NCBI RefSeq assembly: GCF_023715485.1
Contig: NZ_JAMBOF010000022.1
Span: 1-62,312 of the forward strand
Origin: Mesobacillus subterraneus
GTDB lineage: Bacteria > Bacillota > Bacilli > Bacillales > Cytobacillaceae
Direction of reading: 5' to 3'
DNA length: 62,312 bases
The position numbers were made by a program, and so were the translations under genes. Under the pieces are notes generated by a model. It made no database searches. It saw only the letters and a program-made list of their open reading frames with translations, and was not told the origin of the DNA. This document shows, piece by piece, positions 1 to 7,162 of this stretch; the first letter of the stretch is position 1, and each line of letters starts with the position of its first letter.

Positions 1-1
1 G

Positions 2-133
2 GTCCGTAGAAGAGAACAAGTAATTAGGATCTTTCCTAACACACAATCAGCTTTCAGATTGATCGGAGCTGTCCTGATGGATTACGCAGAGGAAGTTGGA
101 AAACGAATCATCAAAGAAAAGGAAGAAAACTAA
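2..133 (+). CDS. IS256-family transposase, C-terminal end (cut by window edge)
   Basis: An open frame enters from the left edge and ends at TAA 131-133, giving 43 residues. It contains VIRIFPN, then RLIGAVLMDYAEEV and a charged tail. RxFPN followed by a hydrophobic helix with RLI(G/T)xxLM is how mutator-type (IS256) transposases usually end. The DDE catalytic residues would lie outside the window, so intactness cannot be judged. A perfect 50-bp palindrome lies about 30 bp downstream. Family call is fairly secure; the exact element is not identified. Confidence 0.72.
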   Translation, partial: VRRREQVIRIFPNTQSAFRLIGAVLMDYAEEVGKRIIKEKEEN

Positions 134-164
134 AGGTAAGAAGAAGTAGGTTCCGCGAAGCGAA

Positions 165-214
165 ATTTTTGATGTACTGGAAGGGGGGTACCCCCCTTCC
201 AGTACATCAAAAAT
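165..214. repeat. Perfect 50-bp palindrome next to the IS256 gene
   Basis: Two 25-nt arms with no loop meet at a GGTACC centre (189/190). The left arm begins ATTTTTGATGTACTGG and ends in six G and a T; the right arm is its exact reverse complement. It may be the end of the insertion sequence, a bidirectional terminator, or a junction of two inverted ends. A run of T follows neither arm, so ordinary terminator function is uncertain. Confidence 0.8.
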
Positions 215-269
215 ATATCAGCTGTATAACTTGATTTTCCTAAGGAATGATTTTACACATAATAGTGGG

Positions 270-356
270 CTTGACTAAAAAGCGAGAGGACGGTCACACA
301 TATGGTGAATATGGGCCCGTCAAGCGAGGGAAATCAAGTAGACGGTCACAAAGCAA
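270..356. repeat. GACGGTCAC direct repeat region
   Basis: Two copies of GACGGTCACA lie at about 289-298 and 341-350, with GGGCCCGTCAAGCGAGGG between them. They resemble half-sites of the GGGACGGTT repeats spread through the window. No gene is evident between the palindrome and 404. Confidence 0.4.
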
Positions 357-386
357 GGCTAAATTCTGCGCCAAATGCACAAGAAA

Positions 387-408
387 AGACCTGACGGACA
401 ATGTCAGG
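387..408 (-). terminator. Terminator of the MerR/B12 gene
   Basis: On the minus strand CCTGAC-ATTGTCC-GTCAGG forms a 6-bp stem followed by TCTTTTCTTG. The stem overlaps the gene's own TGA stop, so termination is directly coupled to the end of the reading frame. Confidence 0.65.
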
Positions 409-1288
409 CCTTTTTTCCGTACATAAAAGAGTCATACCATTCATCCCAATCAAATCCGAGCGAGTAGGAAACGGACTTTGACTCGAGCTTTGAACAATCA
501 TGAACGCAGCTGCCGCCAACAATGAATTTAAGAGATGGATTCGTTTCGAGACATGACTGAATCCAGCTTTCCACCTTTTTAACAGGGGCAGGATTAGTCA
601 TGGAAATCGCGACAACAGAAATGTTTTTCATTTTAATTAAGTCCGATAATCCTTCAAGAGGAGTATTCGGGCCTAGATAGATGACTTCGTTTCCTTTTTT
701 CTTTAAAAATAAGCTGAAAATCATCAACCCGATTTGGTGATGCTCTCCTTCGGGACAGAATGCCATTACTTTCGGGAGTGCTGGGTTCACGGAGAGAATC
801 CTCAAGAACTGGGTGCAGCGGTTAATGATGAATTGGGAAGAAAAATGTTCCTGGGCCACGCTGATAGAGCCATTCTCCCATTCATCCCCGACCTTATACA
901 AAACCTTAACCAATATGTTGTGAAACACCTCTTCATAATCATACAAGGAAAAAGCGAGGTCAGCGATCCGGTTCGCTTCATAGGTATCAAGGTTAATTAG
1001 TGCAAGATAAAGCTGTTCCGTCAACTCTTCGTATTTATTAGTCTCAGGGGGAGGTGCGGCAGGAGCAGGAGCAACTTCCTGTAAAAGTCGGACTGCGTCA
1101 CTGATTTTCATATTCTTTTCATGGACTTGTGTCTTGATCCACTTAAGAGTCTCTACATCTTTCTCGCTATATAAACGATGTCCGCCCTCGGTTCGGGTAG
1201 GGGTTACGACGTTGTATCGATTTTCCCAGGCCCTGATTGTAACCGCAGGGATATCCAATAGTTCAGAAACTTGCTTGATGCTATACAA
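404..1288 (-). CDS. MerR-family regulator with cobalamin-binding domain (CarH/LitR type)
   Basis: Predicted DNA-binding protein of 294 residues. Residues 3-70 are a MerR winged helix (SIKQVSELLDIPAVTIRAWENRY, then GGHRLYS). A proline-rich linker (PAPAAPPPE) leads to a helical domain with W137 and E147-H148, the Wx9EH spacing of AdoCbl photoreceptors of the CarH group. The Rossmann B12 domain has ExHxxG (GEHHQIG, lower-ligand His near 184), an SxT (SMT) and a GG motif. I start at TTG 1288 because GGAGGTGATC lies just upstream; the longer GTG start at 1303 would overlap that site. Divergent from a DUF378 gene. Known family members bind DNA in the dark and release it in light; light sensing here is inferred from residues only. 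Confidence 0.85.
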   Translation of the reverse strand: MYSIKQVSELLDIPAVTIRAWENRYNVVTPTRTEGGHRLYSEKDVETLKWIKTQVHEKNMKISDAVRLLQEVAPAPAAPPPETNKYEELTEQLYLALINLDTYEANRIADLAFSLYDYEEVFHNILVKVLYKVGDEWENGSISVAQEHFSSQFIINRCTQFLRILSVNPALPKVMAFCPEGEHHQIGLMIFSLFLKKKGNEVIYLGPNTPLEGLSDLIKMKNISVVAISMTNPAPVKKVESWIQSCLETNPSLKFIVGGSCVHDCSKLESKSVSYSLGFDWDEWYDSFMYGKKA

Positions 1289-1308
1289 AATGATCACCTC
1301 CACTCCTC

Positions 1309-1314
1309 ATTATA
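1309..1314 (-). promoter_or_regulatory. -10 box of the MerR/B12 gene
   Basis: TATAAT on the minus strand lies about 15-20 nt upstream of the GGAGGTGATC ribosome binding site. No strong -35 is seen at 17 bp. A TATACA repeat (1322-1327) sits just upstream, consistent with autoregulation. Confidence 0.4.
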
Positions 1315-1321
1315 GATAAGT

Positions 1322-1444
1322 TATACAAAAATTACACACGTAAAATCCTGTGAAATAGGGATTTTAATTTAATTATAAAAAGATTTGCTTATTTTGTATA
1401 GGTTTTGTATAATAAAACTCGAAAGGTTATACAAAAATTATACA
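1322..1444. promoter_or_regulatory. CarH-like operator: 11-bp-spaced TATACA / TGTATA repeats over a promoter
   Basis: TATACA at 1428-1433 and 1439-1444 are exactly 11 bp apart. TGTATA (the reverse complement) at 1395-1400 and 1406-1411 are also 11 bp apart. A third, degenerate pair begins at 1322 and 1333. CarH operators are described as tandem 11-bp repeats with core TnTACA. The second pair overlaps the sigma-A promoter TTGCTT (1385-1390), 17 bp, TATAAT (1408-1413) that serves the DUF378 gene. Binding is inferred. Confidence 0.65.
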
Positions 1445-1459
1445 ATGGGTGGTGTCATA

Positions 1460-1657
1460 ATGAAAACTTTGAATCTGGTATCATTAGTATTGCTTATTGT
1501 CGGCGGTTTAAATTGGCTTTTGGTCGGCTTGTTTGAGTGGGATCTAGTCGGTGGACTCTTCGGAGGCATGGACAGCCCGATCGCAAAAGTGGTCTATATC
1601 CTTGTAGGTCTTGCAGCGATCTACAGCATTACACTTTTATCGAAGGTAAATAAATAA
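1460..1657 (+). CDS. DUF378 small membrane protein
   Basis: 65 residues, with two hydrophobic segments (about 5-25 and 43-60) joined by a glycine-rich loop (LVGGLFGGMDSP). The GGLNWLLVG motif at 15-23 is the DUF378 (YuzA-like) signature. ATG 1460 is chosen because GGGTGGTG lies just before it; upstream in-frame starts would place coding sequence across the promoter. It sits divergently next to the MerR/B12 regulator and its promoter carries the repeats described there, so it is the likely target. Biochemical role unknown. Confidence 0.85.
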   Translation: MKTLNLVSLVLLIVGGLNWLLVGLFEWDLVGGLFGGMDSPIAKVVYILVGLAAIYSITLLSKVNK

Positions 1658-1666
1658 CCAAGAGAA

Positions 1667-1704
1667 AAGGCGTACAGATTTTTGAATCTGTGCGCCTTTT
1701 TATT
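1667..1704 (+). terminator. Terminator after DUF378
   Basis: AGGCGTACAGATT-TTT-GAATCTGTGCGCCT forms a long stem with one G-T pair, followed by TTTTTATTA. Confidence 0.85.
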
Positions 1705-1782
1705 ATGAAAATGATCTGTTGAATTCATACCACAATATGTCTATTCTAAAGGAAGAAATCCTTTAAAGAGGAGCGGAAGAAT

Positions 1783-1959
1783 ATGAATAAGAATGAGATT
1801 GAATACAAGATCATGGAATTAAAGGACGAATACCTGCAGCTCCAGCATAACCTTGAAAAATTGGAGTCTGTGAAAGGCAACCTGCATCCGCTGGAAAAAC
1901 GCCTGGCTGCGATCGAAGAGGAATTAAGTTCACTTAACCAGGTGCTGCGTGACTTGTAA
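1783..1959 (+). CDS. Small helical protein, SE1832-like
   Basis: 58 residues, with no hydrophobic segment. The sequence is almost entirely heptad-like and charged (KIMELKDEYLQLQHNLEKLE, then KRLAAIEEELSSLNQVL), so a short antiparallel coiled coil is expected. GAGGAG lies 8 nt before ATG 1783, and a hairpin terminator follows the stop. It resembles the small conserved Firmicutes proteins called SE1832 family; I am moderately sure of that match. Function unknown. Confidence 0.7.
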   Translation: MNKNEIEYKIMELKDEYLQLQHNLEKLESVKGNLHPLEKRLAAIEEELSSLNQVLRDL

Positions 1960-1964
1960 GTTCA

Positions 1965-1998
1965 AAAGCCTATTCTTTTAAGAATATGGCTTTTTATT
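1965..1998 (+). terminator. Terminator after the small helical protein
   Basis: AAAGCCTATTCT-TTTA-AGAATATGGCTTT with a one-base bulge, followed by TTATTTTTG. Confidence 0.75.
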
Positions 1999-2205
1999 TT
2001 TGTCTCACCTGGAAGGTTTAACGCTCTTTATGTTTCTTGTCGACTAAACTCCTCTTTTCACAAGTTCAAACTTAATGCACCTGTTTTTGGGGCATTTGTT
2101 TGAATATTTTTGGGATTTGTATAGGCTGGCAGAACAGATAGGGTTTTCCCTCCTGTGGGAAAGGGTTCTTTATTTTAAAATGGAATTGTACTATTATTGG
2201 ATAAA

Positions 2206-2286
2206 GATAGGTGATCGAGTTCACCTTTACCTGCCAAAAGGCTAATGACTCCTGTCAGTAATTTTAGCTGGCAGGAGTTTCTTTAT
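2206..2286 (+). ncRNA. Fluoride riboswitch (crcB motif) with terminator
   Basis: The aptamer has AGGTGATCGAGTTCACCTTT, then CTGCC and AGGCTAATGACTCCTG. This matches the crcB consensus (GGxGATGGxGTTCxCC, pseudoknot strand, GGCTxATGACxCCT). The 3' part CTCCTGTCAG pairs with CTGGCAGGAG ahead of TTTCTTTATTT, giving a terminator overlapping the aptamer's last strand. Fluoride binding is expected to prevent termination and switch on the two channel genes starting 27 nt downstream. Confidence 0.92.
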
Positions 2287-2312
2287 TTCAGGTTTTAATC
2301 GGAGGCATAATC

Positions 2313-2699
2313 ATGGCTTACCTTTGGATTGGTTTTGCAGGTTTTTTGGGGGCAATTTTAAGATACAGTATTAGCTTGTTTTTATTTCATGAAAGTGCAG
2401 TCTTCCCGTTTGCTACGCTAAGCGTCAATCTCATAGGCAGTTTTCTGCTAGCGTGGTTCATTACAGCTATTGTAAAAAGATTTTCGATTCCTGATCACTT
2501 AAAGGCTGCAATCGGAACAGGGTTTATTGGTTCCTTTACCACGTTTTCAACGTTAAGTGTAGAAACGGTCACACTGATTCAGAATCAGGATCTATTTTTA
2601 GCGTTTGTGTATGTATTCATTAGTATTGTCGGCGGCCTTATGATGAGCAGGCTGGGATACCGATTAGTAGAGGAGAAGCAAACCGATGAGCATGCTTAA
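2313..2699 (+). CDS. crcB1: Fluoride ion channel FluC/CrcB, subunit 1
   Basis: 128 residues, four hydrophobic helices. Family signatures: GFLGAILRYSIS at the N terminus, NLIGSFLLAWF in helix 2 and GFIGSFTTFSTLSVE in helix 3 (Phe box and TTFST break lining the pore). FluC proteins export toxic fluoride passively as dual-topology dimers. GGAGG lies 8 nt before ATG 2313. The gene overlaps its partner by 14 bp, and two diverged copies in tandem suggest a heterodimer as in other Bacilli. Controlled by the riboswitch just upstream. Confidence 0.93.
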   Translation: MAYLWIGFAGFLGAILRYSISLFLFHESAVFPFATLSVNLIGSFLLAWFITAIVKRFSIPDHLKAAIGTGFIGSFTTFSTLSVETVTLIQNQDLFLAFVYVFISIVGGLMMSRLGYRLVEEKQTDEHA

Positions 2700-3054
2700 T
2701 GTATTATTAGTTGGGATTGGCGGATTTTTCGGGGCAATCTCCCGTTTTTCTGTCAGCCAATTCATTAATAGGCGTTTTTCTTACCGAATTCCAGTCGCGA
2801 CACTTTTCATTAATTTACTCGGGTCTTTCCTTTTGGGCTTGTTGATTGGAATCGGAATTGGGGGTTCTGCTTTATTATTATTGGGTACTGGCTATATGGG
2901 GGCATTTACAACATTTTCAACCTTCAAACTGGAGGGAATTCAACTCCACATCGAAAAAAGAAAAAAGGATTTTTTCATTTACAACGCAGCCAGTTACGGT
3001 GGCGGAATCGCATTAGCATATATAGGGATTGAACTGGGGCACTTGTTTTTTTAG
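2686..3054 (+). CDS. crcB2: Fluoride ion channel FluC/CrcB, subunit 2
   Basis: 122 residues, four hydrophobic helices, about one third identical by eye to the preceding channel. GFFGAISRFSVSQF, NLLGSFLLG and GYMGAFTTFSTFKLE mark the FluC fold. The start overlaps the end of subunit 1, indicating translational coupling and equal production. The C-terminal helix ends in LGHLFF. Co-regulated by the fluoride riboswitch. Confidence 0.93.
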   Translation: MSMLNVLLVGIGGFFGAISRFSVSQFINRRFSYRIPVATLFINLLGSFLLGLLIGIGIGGSALLLLGTGYMGAFTTFSTFKLEGIQLHIEKRKKDFFIYNAASYGGGIALAYIGIELGHLFF

Positions 3055-3059
3055 GCAAA

Positions 3060-3209
3060 TTTGATTGGAGACTATGGCGCGAATCGCTAAATGATGAAAA
3101 CTATTACATAGGTGACGAGCAAGGCTTTATCAGTATCGGTAATGAATGGCTGGTTATTTGGTTTGATGAGAAAGATAGAGTAACAGATTATGAGATAAAA
3201 GTGGATTAA
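3060..3209 (+). pseudogene. Headless reading-frame remnant of unknown family
   Basis: A 49-residue frame (FDWRLWRESLNDENYYIG, later WLVIWFDEKDRVTDYEIKVD) ends at TAA 3207-3209. It has no in-frame ATG, GTG or TTG start with a ribosome binding site and runs open back into the channel gene. Its composition is protein-like. I read it as the 3' end of a deleted gene and do not recognise the family. Confidence 0.5.
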
Positions 3210-3316
3210 GATTGGATTCAAGAACAATAGGGGGTTGCTTGTACTACAGGATATTATTGAAAGCGGGTGGCAGTTTGAAATCGTCTAAAATTGTTGAAGG
3301 AACAACCCAAGAAGGG

Positions 3317-3583
3317 ATGAGTATAAGAAAACTTTTAAATATCATCGGCCTATTCATCTTCGGCGGGTCCGCTTTAACAAGTGTAACCACTCCAATCCCT
3401 TCGGATAAAATAAAAGGTTTTATTCTGTTTACGGTTGGAAGTGCTTCTAGCTATTACTTGTTAGTGAATATCTATTTCACTGGACGTAGAGGCAGGTTGA
3501 TTTTTTTTACAATACTTATCCTTTTAGGTGCTTTTAGTTTATTGATGGCATATTATCTTGCAACCCATTCAGTAGCGCACTAG
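3317..3583 (+). CDS. Hypothetical small membrane protein
   Basis: 88 residues if ATG 3317 is used, with three hydrophobic segments (about 6-25, 34-50 and 58-80) and a basic loop FTGRRGR. AAGAAGGG directly precedes the ATG, with less than ideal spacing. An in-frame TTG at 3212 would add 35 residues that look non-coding. Family not recognised. Confidence 0.55.
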   Translation: MSIRKLLNIIGLFIFGGSALTSVTTPIPSDKIKGFILFTVGSASSYYLLVNIYFTGRRGRLIFFTILILLGAFSLLMAYYLATHSVAH

Positions 3584-3611
3584 GTCGTATTCTGAAGCGG
3601 TGGAGGATATA

Positions 3612-3713
3612 ATGAAGAAAAATTCGCCAATCTGCAGGTCACATATAATCTTTGTCATTCCTGCCGTCATGCCTTGAGAATTGCAAAACGTGGCCGGTTA
3701 ACTCAATGTGAAT
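3612..3713 (+). pseudogene. Possible CxxC gene remnant
   Basis: One frame reads LQVTYNLCHSCRHALRIAK up to a TAA near 3713. The CHSC pair and basic stretch look protein-like, but there is no start and the piece is only about 34 codons. Listed as a likely decayed fragment with low confidence. Confidence 0.25.
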
Positions 3714-3749
3714 AATTATAATTTGCTTTATACCATACTGTTTTAGGAA

Positions 3750-4085
3750 GTGATTGGAATCCTTTATGCAATTGTTTTGTTTATATTTGCAGGATTAGCT
3801 GAAATTGGTGGAGGTTATTTGATTTGGCTATGGCTTAGAGAAGGTAAGCCATATTATTGGGGAATAGCTGGAGGTGTAGCCTTAGCTCTGTACGGTGTTA
3901 TTGCGACATTCCAAACTTTCCCATCATTCGGAAGAGTTTATGCGGCTTACGGAGGAGTGTTCATAGTCCTATCTGTTTTATGGGGCTGGGGAATTGATAA
4001 AAAAACACCTGATTTTTACGATTGGGTAGGTGCAGGAATATGTTTAATAGGTGTTTCGGTGATGTTATTTGCACCACGTCAATGA
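3750..4085 (+). CDS. YnfA/UPF0060 family membrane protein
   Basis: 111 residues, four hydrophobic helices. Family signatures in order: [18 protein letters not shown] (1-30), [10 protein letters not shown] (50-60), [20 protein letters not shown] (65-85) and [17 protein letters not shown] at the end. UPF0060 proteins share the small multidrug resistance fold; substrate unknown. It begins at GTG 3750 with TAGGAAG overlapping, a weak site. Length and ends match the family. Confidence 0.9.
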   Translation: MIGILYAIVLFIFAGLAEIGGGYLIWLWLREGKPYYWGIAGGVALALYGVIATFQTFPSFGRVYAAYGGVFIVLSVLWGWGIDKKTPDFYDWVGAGICLIGVSVMLFAPRQ

Positions 4086-4162
4086 AAAGAGGATCCTAAA
4101 TGGTGTCTCCAGGAGCAAACAAACACGCTAAATACTATGACGCTGAACCTTACTGTAAAAAA

Positions 4163-4184
4163 GTAAAGGGTACGTCCCTCTGCA
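4163..4184. repeat. AGCAAAGGG-TACGT-CCCTTTGCT hairpin repeat, degenerate
   Basis: GTAAAGGGTACGTCCCTCTGC, a diverged copy of the hairpin repeat that is perfect at 58674-58700. Confidence 0.6.
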
Positions 4185-4308
4185 TCCTAACGGGCAAGTT
4201 AGTTAAGGAAATCATGAATAATATAAGCAAAGATAAAATATATAAAGAATAAAAGTATAAGGATAACTTTTGTTATTTTCTAATATGGAACTATAAGGTG
4301 CTGATCTT

Positions 4309-4488
4309 TTGTATAGAAATAAAAATTTGAATTTAATCATTTTTTTGCTTTTCTGTTTGCTTATAGTTCTTATTGTTCATGTTATTCTTCATATAAAGAT
4401 TTATTTAGTATACAGTGCAAGCCTTGGTTCTGTATTCATGATAGGACTAATCATTTTTCTAATTGTATTACTCTATTTAAAAGGATAA
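4309..4488 (+). CDS. Hypothetical 59-residue membrane protein
   Basis: Begins at TTG 4309 with AAGGTG about 8 nt upstream and ends at TAA 4486. Two hydrophobic helices (about 7-28 and 36-56) are separated by the short loop HIKIYLVYS; no Cys motif. The layout resembles many Bacillus small two-helix proteins. Family not recognised, and the call depends on an unusual start codon. Confidence 0.5.
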   Translation: MYRNKNLNLIIFLLFCLLIVLIVHVILHIKIYLVYSASLGSVFMIGLIIFLIVLLYLKG

Positions 4489-4587
4489 AAACTAAGTTCC
4501 GAAACAATTGTCTGTTCAGTTAAGTGTGAAGTCTTAGTCGTCAGGAAACATGCAGAAAAATAATATAATTCAATGTCCAACTAAATG

Positions 4588-4613
4588 AAAAACCCCTGAA
4601 TTCAGGGGTTTTT
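4588..4613. terminator. Bidirectional terminator
   Basis: AAAAACCCCTGAATTCAGGGGTTTTT is a perfect palindrome with A and T runs on both sides. It serves the minus-strand acetyltransferase and could also end transcription from the left. Confidence 0.9.
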
Positions 4614-4621
4614 GCTATGTA

Positions 4622-5152
4622 TTAGTTATTCCTCAGCACCGTAATGAACCCATCAAGAATCTGGTGGCTGACTTTAAAGCCTTTCCTCTGGTAAAAATTC
4701 AACGCGGCATCGTTCCCGTTGGATACATAGATGAACCGGTCATCAATGTCCTTAAAAGAGTCCAGCCATTCCATTGATTTTTCATAAAGTACAGAGCCAA
4801 TGCCGAGGTTGCGGTATCCATCCTTTATGTAAAACTGTGATAAGCAGCCAACGTCATCGCCTTTTACCGAATTGAGGTCGAAAAAAGTAGCGAATTCATT
4901 GGAATAGACTTCTTTCGGTGAGACATTGCTGTACACATAGCCAACAATTTCATCGCCATCCATAGCAGCCACGATAAAATTCGCCCTAGCATTTTTAACA
5001 GAAGGAATCATCCTTGTTTCAAAACTCATACTGTCGAAACGCTCAGGGGCAATAGTGGCTAAGGACTTTTGATAAGCCATCAGTTCGTTACAAAGATCTT
5101 TCACCATGCTGATATTTTCCTCTGATACGATTTCATAATGGATTTTCGTCAT
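4622..5152 (-). CDS. GNAT-family N-acetyltransferase
   Basis: 176 residues. The central acetyl-CoA site is visible as LSQFYIKDGYRNLGIGSVLYEKSMEW (motif A, RxxGxG = RNLGIG). It is followed by FIYVSNGNDAALNFYQRKGFK, motif B with the usual NxxAxxFYxxxGF. The N-terminal half (LCNELMAYQKSLATIAPERF) is typical of small-molecule GNATs. AAAGGAGG lies 6 nt before ATG. Substrate unknown. Monocistronic, ending in a strong palindromic terminator. Confidence 0.88.
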   Translation of the reverse strand: MTKIHYEIVSEENISMVKDLCNELMAYQKSLATIAPERFDSMSFETRMIPSVKNARANFIVAAMDGDEIVGYVYSNVSPKEVYSNEFATFFDLNSVKGDDVGCLSQFYIKDGYRNLGIGSVLYEKSMEWLDSFKDIDDRFIYVSNGNDAALNFYQRKGFKVSHQILDGFITVLRNN

Positions 5153-5215
5153 TGAAAGCCTCCTTTCTAAAAGGGAAATATAGTTGATTATACCGCAAAA
5201 ATAAAAAACTGAATA

Positions 5216-5242
5216 TTGACAATATAATTACTTCGGTAAATT
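5216..5242 (+). promoter_or_regulatory. Candidate promoter of the putP-type gene
   Basis: TTGACA at 5216-5221, with a weak TAAATT at 5237-5242 (15-bp spacing). If used, it gives a leader of about 250 nt containing the structured region 5339-5463. Confidence 0.3.
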
Positions 5243-5338
5243 TTGAAAACGCCTTCATTCCTTTCAGATTGGTCACGACGCGGATTTTGCCAACTCGTTA
5301 TATCATGTAACATCCTTGAAACAATGTGGAATGTTTGT

Positions 5339-5463
5339 TAGGTTAAGTAACCGTAAGCCCCATGAGGGCAGGAAAAACTTGGACGGCATAATTAACATAT
5401 GAATTTCTGCGTGGTTCGGCCGAATTTTAGTCGCCTGTGTACAAAGACCACTATGTTAATTAT
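5339..5463 (+). ncRNA. Structured leader upstream of the Na+/solute symporter, unclassified
   Basis: ATAATTAACATA (5390-5401) is exactly complementary to TATGTTAATTAT (5452-5463), making a 12-bp closing stem. Inside it GTGGT can pair with ACCAC, and TTCGGCCGAA is self-complementary. Upstream, GCCC-CATGA-GGGC forms a second hairpin. The ribosome binding site lies 20 nt after the stem. It may be a riboswitch (a Na+-sensing class would fit the gene) or a protein operator; I cannot assign a class. Confidence 0.45.
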
Positions 5464-5495
5464 TTCGTTTAGGGAAAACGAAAAGGAGAGATTTG

Positions 5496-6965
5496 GTGAC
5501 TTTTGAAGTATTTATTTCTTTAGGTATTTATTTTATCGCGATGATCCTGATTGGATTGTATGCATACCGTAAAACATCTGATCTATCAGATTATATGCTT
5601 GGCGGACGTGGTCTTGGTCCATCGGTAACAGCCCTGTCTGCAGGTGCATCTGACATGAGTGGCTGGATGCTGATGGGATTGCCGGGTGCGATGTACACAA
5701 CTGGACTTTCGAGTGCTTGGCTGGCAATTGGATTATCGATTGGTGCTTATTTGAACTACCTCATTATAGCGCCAAGACTTCGGACGTATACGGAGCTGGC
5801 GAATGATTCAATCACAATCCCCGATTTTCTTGAAAATCGCTTTTCAGATGGAACAAAAATTCTTCGTTCCGTTTCAGCAATCGTTATTATTGTGTTCTTT
5901 ACGCTATACACATCAGCGGGTCTAGTTTCTGGCGGAACGTTATTTGAATCAGCATTTGGGCTCGATTATCGCTGGGGCTTGTTCCTTACAGCCGGTGTAG
6001 TCATTGTCTATACATTATTCGGCGGGTTCCTTGCCGTAAGTTTGACTGACTTTGTCCAGGGTGTAATCATGTTCATTGCCCTTGTTTTAGTTCCGGTCGT
6101 TGCTTTTACGAATCTTGGCGGACCAGCAAACGTAATGGACACGGTAAGTGCAATCGATCCGACGATGATGGATCTGTTTAAAGGAACGACGTTCATCGGC
6201 ATCATGTCCTTATTGGCATGGGGACTTGGCTATTTCGGGCAGCCGCACATCATCGTCCGCTTTATGGCGATTAAATCCGTCGAAGAGCTTAAGCCTGCAC
6301 GTCGAATCGCGATGGGCTGGATGATCGTTTCGATTATTGGCGCTCTGGCAGTCGGACTTGTCGGTATTGCCTTTGTTTCAGTGAACAATGTAACACTTGA
6401 AAATCCAGAAACAGTGTTCATCATGTTCGCGAATATTCTCTTTAATCCTTATATTACTGGATTCTTGCTCGCTGCCATTTTAGCTGCGATCATGAGTACA
6501 ATTTCTTCACAATTGCTCGTCACATCCAGTGCGTTGACGGAGGATTTTTACAAAGCATTCTTCCGCCGCGAAGCATCGGATAAAGAGTTAGTATTCGTTG
6601 GCCGCGCAGCCGTATTGCTTGTTGCGCTAGTCGGAATCGCGCTTTCGTACACACCAAATGATACAATTCTTTCATTGGTAGGTAACGCATGGGCAGGATT
6701 CGGTGCCGCATTCGGACCAGTCATGATTCTGAGCCTGTACTGGAAGCAGATGAACCGCTGGGGTGCACTTGCCGGTATCATCGTCGGTGCGCTCACTGTC
6801 ATCATTTGGATCAGCATCCCAGGATTATCAAAATTCATGTACGAGATGATCCCAGGATTCTTCTTGAGCCTGATTGCAGTCCTTGTTGTAAGTAAAATCA
6901 CAACCGGACCAGGTAAAGCAGTAAAAGAAGAATTTAAGGAAATGGAAGACATCATGGCTGAATAA
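5496..6965 (+). CDS. putP: Sodium/proline symporter (SSS family, PutP type)
   Basis: 489 residues, about 13 hydrophobic helices. [19 protein letters not shown], then [11 protein letters not shown] and [17 protein letters not shown] are the N-terminal PutP signatures (Na+ and proline site helices). [12 protein letters not shown]-type ([17 protein letters not shown]) and [20 protein letters not shown] complete the solute:sodium symporter core. TTG 5493 and GTG 5496 are both possible; AAAGGAGAG favours GTG 5496 by spacing. Likely role is Na+-driven uptake of proline for osmoprotection or carbon and nitrogen. Monocistronic. Confidence 0.88.
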   Translation: MTFEVFISLGIYFIAMILIGLYAYRKTSDLSDYMLGGRGLGPSVTALSAGASDMSGWMLMGLPGAMYTTGLSSAWLAIGLSIGAYLNYLIIAPRLRTYTELANDSITIPDFLENRFSDGTKILRSVSAIVIIVFFTLYTSAGLVSGGTLFESAFGLDYRWGLFLTAGVVIVYTLFGGFLAVSLTDFVQGVIMFIALVLVPVVAFTNLGGPANVMDTVSAIDPTMMDLFKGTTFIGIMSLLAWGLGYFGQPHIIVRFMAIKSVEELKPARRIAMGWMIVSIIGALAVGLVGIAFVSVNNVTLENPETVFIMFANILFNPYITGFLLAAILAAIMSTISSQLLVTSSALTEDFYKAFFRREASDKELVFVGRAAVLLVALVGIALSYTPNDTILSLVGNAWAGFGAAFGPVMILSLYWKQMNRWGALAGIIVGALTVIIWISIPGLSKFMYEMIPGFFLSLIAVLVVSKITTGPGKAVKEEFKEMEDIMAE

Positions 6966-6974
6966 ATAGAATGC

Positions 6975-7012
6975 AAACAGGCTGCTGGATTACCAAGCAG
7001 CCTGTTTTTTTA
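6975..7012 (+). terminator. Terminator of the symporter gene
   Basis: AACAGGCTGCT-GGATTACC-AAGCAGCCTGTT followed by T6. Confidence 0.92.
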
Positions 7013-7082
7013 CCAGGAAGTATGTGGACGGTTCTCATGCTTCTAAACCATCAAATATTCAATTGTATCGAAAAAATTACCA

Positions 7083-7111
7083 TTGTTTACCAAATAAAAG
7101 ATAGCTATATT
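7083..7111 (+). promoter_or_regulatory. Sigma-A-type promoter of the MEDS gene
   Basis: TTGTTT (7083-7088), 17-bp spacer, TATATT (7106-7111), about 50 nt before the TTG start. Confidence 0.5.
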
Positions 7112-7162
7112 GCTTAAAATACTAGTAAAATGGAAGTAATGCAGGAAAGAAGGGGTGATCAC

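Noticed and set aside
3212-3316. Upstream extension of the membrane protein at 3317
   Set aside because: Residues before MSIRKLL are low-information and preceded by a gene remnant; the TTG start has no convincing site.
6548-6976. 142-residue minus-strand ORF inside the symporter gene
   Set aside because: Antisense frame of a long real gene with membrane codons; no start signal and no recognisable family.
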